This document shows positions 1-7,114 of a stretch of 15,777 nt of DNA, one piece after another. The notes beneath the pieces were generated by a model that was given only the letters and a program-made list of their open reading frames with translations, was not told the DNA's origin and searched no databases. This stretch comes from Clostridium sp. CAG:590 (GTDB lineage Bacteria; Bacillota; Clostridia; Lachnospirales; Lachnospiraceae): NCBI GenBank assembly GCA_000431135.1, contig HF987759.1:1-15777 (forward strand). The letters run 5' to 3'. The translations under genes were made by a program, and so were the position numbers. Numbering within the stretch: the stretch's first letter is position 1; every line of letters starts with the position of its first letter.

Positions 1-12
1 GCTGTGCAAGGG
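1..12 (-). repeat. 12-bp repeat copy A, just after the potCD stop
   Basis: Read on the minus strand, CCCTTGCACAGC follows the potCD stop codon by 7 bases. The same 12 bases follow the symporter stop codon at 15737-15748 on the plus strand. This copy touches the window edge, so its full extent cannot be seen. It may be part of a dispersed 3'-flank element or a chance match. Confidence 0.35.
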
Positions 13-19
13 TATAAGT

Positions 20-1870
20 TTACTTGGATTTTACTTCCTTCCACAATTCATTGTAGAGGTGATCTGCGTCTTCGCCAAGGTAGCGGAACGTCTCTAAATT
101 CTTATACTGGCTAAGATCCGGGAAGGCAATCGTGCTGTTACGGATATCATCATCTTCAATGAGTTTGCGGGCTTCTGTGTTTGGTGTAGAATATGTGATA
201 TACTCAAAATTCATAAGTGCAATATCTGGACGGCAGAGGAAATTAATGAATTTCTCTGCATTTTCCTTGTTTGGGGCATCCTTTAAGATACACCAGGAAT
301 CAATCCATACATTTGTTCCTTCCTTTGGTATAACATATTCCAGATTGGAATTTTCGCGTTGTGTATAGATTGCCTCGCCAGAGTAGATGACACCGATGGC
401 AGCCTCGTTACCAATCATCTTGTCACGCACCTGATCGACAACATAAGCCTGTGTCAAAGGCTTCTGATCAATCAGTGCCTGTTTGGCTTTTTCTAATTCT
501 TCCGGATCGGTTGAATTCATGGAGTAGCCGAACTTCTTTAGTGCTACCATGAAAGCGTCCCGGACAGAGTCCTGCATCAGAATATTGTCTTTGTACTTGT
601 CATTCCATAGAATATCCCAGGAGTCTACCGGTTCATCCACCATGGTCTTGTTATACAGAATACCAACCGTTCCGACACAATATGGAACACTGTATTTGTT
701 TTCCGGATCAAAGTCTCTCGACTGTTTGATGTAATTCGGATCAATGTTCTTGATGTTAGGAACCTGATCGAAGTCGATTTCGGCTAACAGGTTATTCTCG
801 ATCATTTTCTGTATCATATAATCAGAAGGACAGACAACATCATACTCGGCTGCTTTGGAGGCAACCTTTGGATACATGGTTTCGTTCGTTTCGTATTCAT
901 CGTAGACAACCTCGATACCGGTTTCTTCCTCAAACATATTGAGAACTTCCGGATCCAAATATTCACCCCAGTTATAGACAATGACCTGTTCATTATTTTT
1001 GTTCCGGAACAGGAAGATTGAACCGATGACTAAGATAAAGGCAACGGCTGCTACTGCAAACTGTCTGGAATATTTACGCAGGAAACCGGTGTGTTTCTTT
1101 GGCTGTTTTTCTTTGGAAGGTCCGGCATTTACAATTAACAATAGCACAAATACGGTTACGAAAATGATCGTGGAAAGTGCGTACATTTCCGGCTTGATTC
1201 CTTTTCGGACTTCCGTATAGATCTTGGTAGAGAGGGTATCCACGCCGGCACCTTTCGTAAAATGTGTGATAATGAAATCATCTAAGGACATTGTAAATGC
1301 CATCAGGAATCCGGACAGAATTCCCGGTAGGATATCCGGGAAAATCACCTTAAAAAATGCGTAGACCGGAGAGGCACCTAAGTCGAGGGCTGCTTCATAA
1401 GTATTTGGATTCAATTGCTTAAACTTTGGCATGACATTTAATATAACGTAAGGAATATTAAATGTGATATGTGCAAGCAGGATCGTCTGCATACCAAACC
1501 GGAATCCAAAACTGATAAAGAGCAGCATCAAAGAGATGCCGGTTACAATATCTGCATTCAGCATAGGAATATTATTCATGCCGAGTAACAGATTGCGTGT
1601 GCGGACCTTCATATTGTTAAGTGCGATACAGGTAATGGTTCCGATGATCGTTGCAACAACAGAAGAAATGATTGCAATGAAGATCGTATTATAAAGAGCC
1701 CGCATAATAGCATCATTTTTGAACAGTTCACTGTACCAGTTAGTGGTAAAGCCACCCCATTTTGCCCGTGTTCGGCTGTTGTTAAAGGAAAGTACGATTA
1801 ATGTTACGATCGGTGCATATAAAAAGATGAATATAATAGCAACGTAAAAACGTTCGATAAATCGTTTCAT
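20..1870 (-). CDS. potCD: Spermidine/putrescine ABC transporter, permease PotC fused to binding protein PotD
   Basis: This is a 616-residue fusion of the second membrane permease and the substrate-binding protein of a polyamine importer. Residues 1 to about 250 form a PotC-type permease with several hydrophobic segments and an EAA loop at about 159-178 (EAALDLGASP, then KVIFP), the contact site for the ATPase. A basic linker at about 250-268 leads to one more hydrophobic helix at about 270-288. Residues from about 296 to the end are a PotD-like periplasmic-binding fold beginning with YNWGEYLDPEVL. The extra helix should place the binding domain outside the membrane, tethered to the permease, which suits a Gram-positive cell. 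Its ATG overlaps the potB stop by one base (TAATG), with GGAGG nine bases upstream, so it is translated with potB. PotC-PotD fusions are known in Firmicutes. The exact substrate among polyamines is inferred. Confidence 0.93.
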   Translation of the reverse strand: MKRFIERFYVAIIFIFLYAPIVTLIVLSFNNSRTRAKWGGFTTNWYSELFKNDAIMRALYNTIFIAIISSVVATIIGTITCIALNNMKVRTRNLLLGMNNIPMLNADIVTGISLMLLFISFGFRFGMQTILLAHITFNIPYVILNVMPKFKQLNPNTYEAALDLGASPVYAFFKVIFPDILPGILSGFLMAFTMSLDDFIITHFTKGAGVDTLSTKIYTEVRKGIKPEMYALSTIIFVTVFVLLLIVNAGPSKEKQPKKHTGFLRKYSRQFAVAAVAFILVIGSIFLFRNKNNEQVIVYNWGEYLDPEVLNMFEEETGIEVVYDEYETNETMYPKVASKAAEYDVVCPSDYMIQKMIENNLLAEIDFDQVPNIKNIDPNYIKQSRDFDPENKYSVPYCVGTVGILYNKTMVDEPVDSWDILWNDKYKDNILMQDSVRDAFMVALKKFGYSMNSTDPEELEKAKQALIDQKPLTQAYVVDQVRDKMIGNEAAIGVIYSGEAIYTQRENSNLEYVIPKEGTNVWIDSWCILKDAPNKENAEKFINFLCRPDIALMNFEYITYSTPNTEARKLIEDDDIRNSTIAFPDLSQYKNLETFRYLGEDADHLYNELWKEVKSK

Positions 1871-2691
1871 TACATCATTCCTCCTTCCCCGTCTTTATCA
1901 AATATAGCGGAGAATGCTATATTGATCAGGATAAAGATCATCATGACAAGCGAAAGTCCGCTTCCTAAGTTCCAATTACTTGCCTGTGTAAATTCCTGCT
2001 CAATTACATTACCGATCAACAGGATCTTGCTTCCGCCTAATAAATTTGAGATAACGAAGGTGGTGAGGGCAGGAATAAATACCATAGTGATTCCGCTGAT
2101 GACACCGGGCAGTGTCAATGGAAATATTACTTTGGTGAATGTCTGTATTCCGTTTGCCCCCAGATCTCTGGCTGCGTTAATGACATCAGCATCTAATTTG
2201 ATCAGAGCATTATAAATCGGAAGTACCATAAATGGTAAAAAGTTATAAACCATACCAAGTACAATTGCATATGGAGTGTTGATAATATTGAGTGTTGGAA
2301 GATGTAAAAAATTCAAAATGGAATTAATAACACCTGTTTTTTCCAATAACGTCTGCCATGCCAATGTGCGCAGAAGAAAATTCATCCACATTGGAAGGAT
2401 AAAGATTAATACAATAAAGCTATTCTGATTCACGCCAAGTCTTGAGAGGATCATTGCCAGCGGATAGGCGAGTACTAAGCAGATAATGGTTGCAATCAGT
2501 GAAAGTACGATCGACAATCCAAGAGCCTTTAAATGTTCCGGTTCTGCAATTGCGGTGATATTGGCAAGTGTAAAATGTTTGTCTGTGTCAATGAGCCCGT
2601 AATAGAAGATCATAAATAGTGGAATCAGGATAAATACGATTCCCCAGACCGTGAAGGGCATTGCCAGCCATTTACTATGTTTAGTCTTCAA
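1870..2691 (-). CDS. potB: Spermidine/putrescine ABC transporter permease PotB
   Basis: This is the first permease subunit of the polyamine importer. From the chosen start it has 273 residues, the usual PotB length. A hydrophobic N-terminal segment (WGIVFILIPLFMIF) comes first. Further membrane segments follow, and the cytoplasmic EAA motif reads NAARDLGANGIQTFTKVIFP. The frame stays open far into potA, but those upstream residues are not PotB-like. I chose the TTG at 2691-2689 because AGGAGG (2707-2702) lies nine bases before it. The ATG at 2709 begins two bases before that AGGAGG and so encodes it (ATGAGGAGG); nothing comparable lies upstream of it. The start overlaps the end of potA by 11 bases, indicating translational coupling. 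Family assignment is firm; the start is an inference. Confidence 0.88.
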   Translation of the reverse strand: MKTKHSKWLAMPFTVWGIVFILIPLFMIFYYGLIDTDKHFTLANITAIAEPEHLKALGLSIVLSLIATIICLVLAYPLAMILSRLGVNQNSFIVLIFILPMWMNFLLRTLAWQTLLEKTGVINSILNFLHLPTLNIINTPYAIVLGMVYNFLPFMVLPIYNALIKLDADVINAARDLGANGIQTFTKVIFPLTLPGVISGITMVFIPALTTFVISNLLGGSKILLIGNVIEQEFTQASNWNLGSGLSLVMMIFILINIAFSAIFDKDGEGGMM

Positions 2692-3754
2692 TGTAAGCAA
2701 CCTCCTCATCTTCGGATTCCGGTTTGTGCATGATCTGGATGTTAAATGGGTCAACGCTGATACCGACCTTTTCACCAACCGGATGCATAACCGTAGAATG
2801 TACGAGCCATTCAAAGCCGCCGGCCATAACTTCCATCTCATAATGAACACCCTTAAAGATAATGTGTGTGACCTCACCGGAAATGGTGCCTTCTTCTGGT
2901 TTACATAACACAACATCCTCCGGACGGATCACGACATCGACCGGTTTGTTTTGACCAAATCCTTCATCAACGCACTGCCATTTCACACCCAGGAAAGATA
3001 CAAGACGATCTTCGAGCATGGTAGCATCAATAATATTGCTGTCACCGATAAAGTCTGCAACAAAGGCATTTTCCGGTTCGTTATAAATGTCTTCCGGTGT
3101 TCCAATCTGCTGGATGTATCCCTGATTCATAACAACGATCGTGTCACTCATGGTCAGAGCTTCTTCCTGATCGTGGGTGACATAGATGAAAGTAATTCCT
3201 AGTTCGTTTTTTAAGCGAATCAATTCATATTGCATATCCTGACGTAGCTTCAGATCCAAAGCACCAAGGGGTTCATCCAATAGCAGAATCTTCGGTTCAT
3301 TTACAATTGCACGTGCAATGGCGATACGCTGCTGCTGACCGCCGCTTAAGGAGTCTGGTTTACGGTTTTCGTAGCCATCCAGATTTACGAGTTTGAGTGC
3401 ATATTTGATCTTGTCATCAATATAAGCCTTGCTTTTATTCTTTAATTTCAATCCAAATGCAATATTCTCTGCAATTGTCATATGTGTGAAAAGAGCGTAT
3501 TTCTGAAATACGGTATTCAGCTGTCGTTTATTTGGCGGAAGTTGGGTAATGTCGCTGCCGTCAAACATGACTTTGCCTTTATCGGGGTGTTCAAATCCAC
3601 CAATAATACGGAGGGTAGTTGTCTTACCACATCCGGAAGGACCTAATAGAGTCAGAAATTCATTCTCACGGATATAGAGATCAAGGTCGTCTAAAACAAC
3701 ATTGTCACCATAGGATTTTGTGATGTTTACGAGGTCAATTAATTTGTTAGCCAT
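2681..3754 (-). CDS. potA: Spermidine/putrescine ABC transporter ATPase PotA
   Basis: This is the cytoplasmic ATPase that powers polyamine import through PotB and PotCD. The 357-residue protein has a Walker A loop GPSGCGKTT at 38-46, the ABC signature LSGGQ at 136-140, and Walker B ILLLDEP ending in D160-E161. The switch histidine appears in YVTHDQEEA. The region after about residue 235 is a TOBE-type C-terminal domain with the typical VVIRPEDV stretch, as in the PotA/MalK class. An AAAGGAGG ribosome binding site precedes the ATG. It lies 60 bases after the regulator gene with no terminator between, so all four genes probably share a transcript. PotA is favoured over iron or sulfate relatives because of its potB and potCD neighbours. 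Confidence 0.95.
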   Translation of the reverse strand: MANKLIDLVNITKSYGDNVVLDDLDLYIRENEFLTLLGPSGCGKTTTLRIIGGFEHPDKGKVMFDGSDITQLPPNKRQLNTVFQKYALFTHMTIAENIAFGLKLKNKSKAYIDDKIKYALKLVNLDGYENRKPDSLSGGQQQRIAIARAIVNEPKILLLDEPLGALDLKLRQDMQYELIRLKNELGITFIYVTHDQEEALTMSDTIVVMNQGYIQQIGTPEDIYNEPENAFVADFIGDSNIIDATMLEDRLVSFLGVKWQCVDEGFGQNKPVDVVIRPEDVVLCKPEEGTISGEVTHIIFKGVHYEMEVMAGGFEWLVHSTVMHPVGEKVGISVDPFNIQIMHKPESEDEEVAYIED

Positions 3755-3814
3755 GGAACAAGTCCTCCTTTAGGATTAAGTATAGGTGATCATATATGTA
3801 TTGGTCATGGAGCA

Positions 3815-4351
3815 TTAAAAACTTGGAGGGCTGGATACCCAGATTAAAGTAGCGCCATTCTTTCCAGCTTCTATATGATGCTTGTTGGAAGGGGTAAAAT
3901 AAAAGGCCTCCCCCTTTTTTGCCTTGTGTGTGCGGTTACCAATATGAATCTGGATAGAGCCGCTTAGAACATATCCAAATTCTTCGCCTTCATGCGGTAG
4001 ATCAGGATATGTAGAACCGCCGGGGTCTAATGTCAATCGGATCGGTTCCATTTCGTTTTTTTGTGCATTGGGAATGATCCATTCTATTGTATTTCCCAAT
4101 TCTTCGTCTTTCTTTTCAAAATAGTCTTCTTTGTGAAAGACGATCTGTTCTTCTTCTTCGTCATTAAAAAAGTCTTTCAGATTCGTACCTAAGCATTGCA
4201 GAATGTCGGTCAGGGTTGCAATAGATGGAGAGGTCAGGTCTCTTTCTAATTGCGAGATAAATCCTTTGGATAGTTCTGCTCTGTCGGCAAGTTCTTCCTG
4301 TGTCAGGCTTTTGGAAATACGAAGGGTTTTGATTTTGTTACCAATTTTCAT
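3815..4351 (-). CDS. XRE-family regulator with C-terminal cupin domain, probable polyamine operon regulator
   Basis: This 178-residue protein has an N-terminal helix-turn-helix at about residues 1-65 (LTQEELADRAELSKGFISQLE). A cupin fold covers about 105-175, with EEFGYVLSGSIQIHIGN and a histidine pair (NKHHIEAG). The layout is that of PuuR and similar XRE-cupin regulators, in which the cupin is thought to sense a small ligand. As first gene of the pot operon it probably controls polyamine uptake and its own synthesis. The promoter is surrounded by repeated operator-like sites (4382-4468). An AAGG motif lies shortly before the ATG. A ligand such as putrescine or spermidine is inferred only from context; the family also includes regulators answering to other metabolites. 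Confidence 0.85.
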   Translation of the reverse strand: MKIGNKIKTLRISKSLTQEELADRAELSKGFISQLERDLTSPSIATLTDILQCLGTNLKDFFNDEEEEQIVFHKEDYFEKKDEELGNTIEWIIPNAQKNEMEPIRLTLDPGGSTYPDLPHEGEEFGYVLSGSIQIHIGNRTHKAKKGEAFYFTPSNKHHIEAGKNGATLIWVSSPPSF

Positions 4352-4381
4352 ATCGTTTCCTTACATAATAATAAATTTAAA

Positions 4382-4468
4382 GTTTACTTTTACTAAACAC
4401 AACAAGTGTTATTATACTCATATCTTTAGTGAAGTCAATACTAAACATAAAAGTTAGTAAAAGTAAAC
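4382..4468. promoter_or_regulatory. Operator array around the pot operon promoter
   Basis: Three related sites are visible. The outer two are a perfect 15-bp inverted repeat: GTTTACTTTTACTAA at 4382-4396 and its reverse complement at 4454-4468. The left one is itself dyadic (GTTTA-N7-TAAAC, 4382-4398). The central one is TTTAGT-N9-ACTAAA at 4425-4445 and covers the -35 box of the regulator promoter. The sites lie downstream of, on and upstream of the promoter. The likely binder is the adjacent XRE-cupin protein. Confidence 0.65.
4411..4438 (-). promoter_or_regulatory. Promoter of the regulator-potABCD operon
   Basis: On the minus strand, TTGACT (4438-4433) is separated by 16 bases from a perfect TATAAT (4416-4411). 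Transcription would begin near 4404, about 50 bases before the regulator start codon. Confidence 0.75.
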
Positions 4469-4551
4469 AGAAAAGAAAGTGAAAATATATAAAATGGAAG
4501 AGCGCAGTATGTAAGAAGTTGTCATTTTCTATATCCAATAAGTTGGCTTTG

Positions 4552-4560
4552 TGGTACAAT
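4552..4560 (+). promoter_or_regulatory. Possible extended -10 promoter of the sensor kinase gene
   Basis: TGGTACAAT fits an extended -10 element (TGN followed by TACAAT at 4555-4560). No good -35 box is seen at the right distance. Transcription would start near 4567, diverging from the pot operon. Confidence 0.4.
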
Positions 4561-4632
4561 AAAGCTGTATGAGAATCATTTTGTTTTTTTTTGAATGAAA
4601 TACATTTTATGCTATATGAAGGGATAGATGAT

Positions 4633-7047
4633 ATGGGGTTATTAGAGGCGGATGCGATTGAGGATTTGTTACATAGTTCCAGTATTTCCAAGGGAATTGA
4701 ACGAACGATGGAACGTATGATTAATGAATTAGAGATGGATAGCATGTATGTGATCCGTTATGAAGAGGATGCCAGACAATTAGAAGTGGTATTTGACTGG
4801 GAGAGCGGCGAAGTTGAGCGTGCCATTGACTTTGAATCCTACATTCATTTAATTGAAGAGTGGTATCATTTTGATGAAGAAGATATGTATGTTGCCAGAG
4901 CGACTATGGTATTACCTGCTGCAGAGAGAACGCTTTACAAGGAGTGTGGATATGAAGCAGTAGTGGAATATCAGATGACGAATCATGGGAATATCATTGG
5001 CTATATAGTCCTCGGATGGAATCACATCAAGAGCTTGTCAGAAGAGGACACCAAATCATTGCATGTGCTATTGAAGTTGATGAATGAAGTGTTGATTCGT
5101 CAGTTCTACAAAGAAGTGATGGGAGAAAGCGATTGGAGATTGTTTAAGCTTGCAAGTTCCATGACAAAAACAATGGTCTTTATGGTGGATGATGAATATA
5201 AGATTCAGTTTATGAACAACTATGCAAAAGAAGCATGTCCGCATATTAAAAATGGCGATAATTGTTATAAGGTTTTAAAAGGGGAAGAGAACATTTGCAA
5301 GGATTGTGTGATCCGTGAATTGCAGTTGGGAGAAGTCACAGATAACGTAATGTACCTGCCATTCTTAGAGGATTCGTATCGTGTTTCTGTAACCCGGATT
5401 CGTTTAAAGGATAACCGGATAGGTTTTTTGCTTACGTTACAACAGCAGATTGGACAGCAACAAGTGGATCATAGGGCGGTTATGGGCAAGAAGGTTATTT
5501 TTGCCCTGCAGCAGATATACAAGGATCTGATCGCAGTGGAGATCAGACGGGATACTTTTTATAATCTGTTTAGGGAGCAATTAGATAATAAATATTCATA
5601 TAGCATGCATTTTGTATTAAAATGGTTATCAAAGGTGCATCTGGATGATAAGCAGAAGTTTTTAGAGTGTTTCGATATTAATTTTTTACAGGATGCATAT
5701 GAGAATGGTGTTACCAAGAAAGAGATAGATTTTCGTTACCGGACGCATGAAGGCAGTTACCATTGTATGAACGGACAGCTTTTGTTTGAACAAAACAGTA
5801 ACAAAGAAGTTGTTGTATATATTTTGTTTCAGGATGTTGAGCAGGTGCGAAGTACCCAGATTGAGGAGGATAGATATCTGCGGAATTCTCTGATGGCAGC
5901 CCGGTCTGCAGCGGAATTGCAAGGGCAGGTACTGGCTAACATTTCGCATGAGATCAGAACTCCGATGAGTGGGATTATCAGTATGTGTAGTGTGGCGAGA
6001 CAGGTATATGAGGATAAAGAGCGATTATTAGAATGTTTGTCTAACATAGATGACTATGCAGATCATATGATGCAGGTAATGGATTCTTTATTAGAGACTG
6101 TAAAAGTAGATCAGGAGAGTATTACTATTTCGAAACAACCGTTCCGGTTAGAGAACTTTCTGAATCAGATCGACATTGATGTCCGTGAAACGATTGAGAA
6201 GAAGAATGTGCAGTTTGATATGGAGTCACAGTGTCAGTATCAACAATTGATCGGGGATTCCGTTCGACTTCGTCAGGCGATGACGGCATTGATCAAGAAT
6301 GCAATTTCTTATACACCGATCTCCGGACAGATTCGGTTACTGACAAGACAGATTGCTGTGGATGGTAAGCGGGTATTTTTGCGGTTTATCATTGAAGATA
6401 CCGGAAATGGTCTGAATGAGAAAATGAAAGAAAGTATATTTGGATTTTCTCACAATGCAGATAATGGAGTGATTGATGAACAATATTTCAGTCTTTCACT
6501 GGCAAGTCACATTATCCGGCTAATGGGCGGCGAGATCGGAGTTGACGTCACCGGGAATGGCACACAGTTATACTTTACCATTCCATTTGATCTGCAGGAG
6601 GCGGAAAAGAATAAGCCGGTGAAGAAGAAAACGAATCTTCAGGCGGGGAATTTTACCGGAAAACGGATTCTGATCGCAGAGGACAGTGAGATGGCTCAGG
6701 ATGCTTTGCGGGCAGTATTAGAGGTTGTGGGCTTTGAAGTCGATGCGGCAGAGAATGGTAAGAAGGCTGTTATACAGTTTATCTCACAACCGGCATTTAC
6801 CTATGATGCAATATTGATGGATGTCCATATGCCATATATGGATGGAAGAGAGGCAACGCGTTGTATCCGGATATCCGGTAAAGAAGATGGAGAGACGATA
6901 CCGATTATTGGTCTGATGGCGAATACATATGATGAGGACATAGAAGAATCATTGAAAGCCGGTATGCAGAAACATTTACCGAAACCAATCGATGTGGACA
7001 CATTGTACAAAGTATTAAAGAAATTAATTCCGGTTAATGAAGAATAA
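4633..7047 (+). CDS. Hybrid sensor histidine kinase (GAF-like, PAS, HisKA, HATPase, receiver)
   Basis: This protein of about 804 residues senses an unknown signal and relays phosphate. Residues from 1 to about 160 resemble a GAF-type domain. A PAS-like domain at about 170-275 carries four cysteines (C202, C211, C222, C225). A second PAS-like region precedes the HisKA box NISHEIRTPM with phosphoacceptor H439. The ATPase domain shows N556 (N box) and D589 (EDTGNGL). The C-terminal receiver, from about 677, has E683/D684, phosphoacceptor D730 (LMDVHMP) and K784. The usual Thr/Ser after strand 4 is replaced by M762 (GLMAN). There are no membrane segments, so it is probably cytoplasmic. No separate output regulator or Hpt gene is nearby. 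Start: ATG 4633 has a weak GAAGGG nine bases upstream; ATG 4609 and TTG 4591 are in frame but lack one. Confidence 0.9.
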   Translation: MGLLEADAIEDLLHSSSISKGIERTMERMINELEMDSMYVIRYEEDARQLEVVFDWESGEVERAIDFESYIHLIEEWYHFDEEDMYVARATMVLPAAERTLYKECGYEAVVEYQMTNHGNIIGYIVLGWNHIKSLSEEDTKSLHVLLKLMNEVLIRQFYKEVMGESDWRLFKLASSMTKTMVFMVDDEYKIQFMNNYAKEACPHIKNGDNCYKVLKGEENICKDCVIRELQLGEVTDNVMYLPFLEDSYRVSVTRIRLKDNRIGFLLTLQQQIGQQQVDHRAVMGKKVIFALQQIYKDLIAVEIRRDTFYNLFREQLDNKYSYSMHFVLKWLSKVHLDDKQKFLECFDINFLQDAYENGVTKKEIDFRYRTHEGSYHCMNGQLLFEQNSNKEVVVYILFQDVEQVRSTQIEEDRYLRNSLMAARSAAELQGQVLANISHEIRTPMSGIISMCSVARQVYEDKERLLECLSNIDDYADHMMQVMDSLLETVKVDQESITISKQPFRLENFLNQIDIDVRETIEKKNVQFDMESQCQYQQLIGDSVRLRQAMTALIKNAISYTPISGQIRLLTRQIAVDGKRVFLRFIIEDTGNGLNEKMKESIFGFSHNADNGVIDEQYFSLSLASHIIRLMGGEIGVDVTGNGTQLYFTIPFDLQEAEKNKPVKKKTNLQAGNFTGKRILIAEDSEMAQDALRAVLEVVGFEVDAAENGKKAVIQFISQPAFTYDAILMDVHMPYMDGREATRCIRISGKEDGETIPIIGLMANTYDEDIEESLKAGMQKHLPKPIDVDTLYKVLKKLIPVNEE

Positions 7048-7094
7048 AATACCGGGCGTATGCGATATAGATGTTATTGCATACGCCCGGTATT
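7048..7094. terminator. Bidirectional terminator between convergent genes
   Basis: A perfect 16-bp inverted repeat (7048-7063 and 7079-7094) encloses a 15-base loop, starting directly after the kinase stop codon. The T-rich run is better on the minus strand (TATTTTATTCTT), where it would end the gene finishing at 7115. On the plus strand the tail is only TATTTG. Confidence 0.8.
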
Positions 7095-7114
7095 TGCATA
7101 TGATCAGGATTATA

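Noticed and set aside
2692..2916. Long N-terminal extension of PotB
   Set aside because: These residues overlap potA in another frame, are not PotB-like, and good initiation signals lie at 2691-2707 instead.
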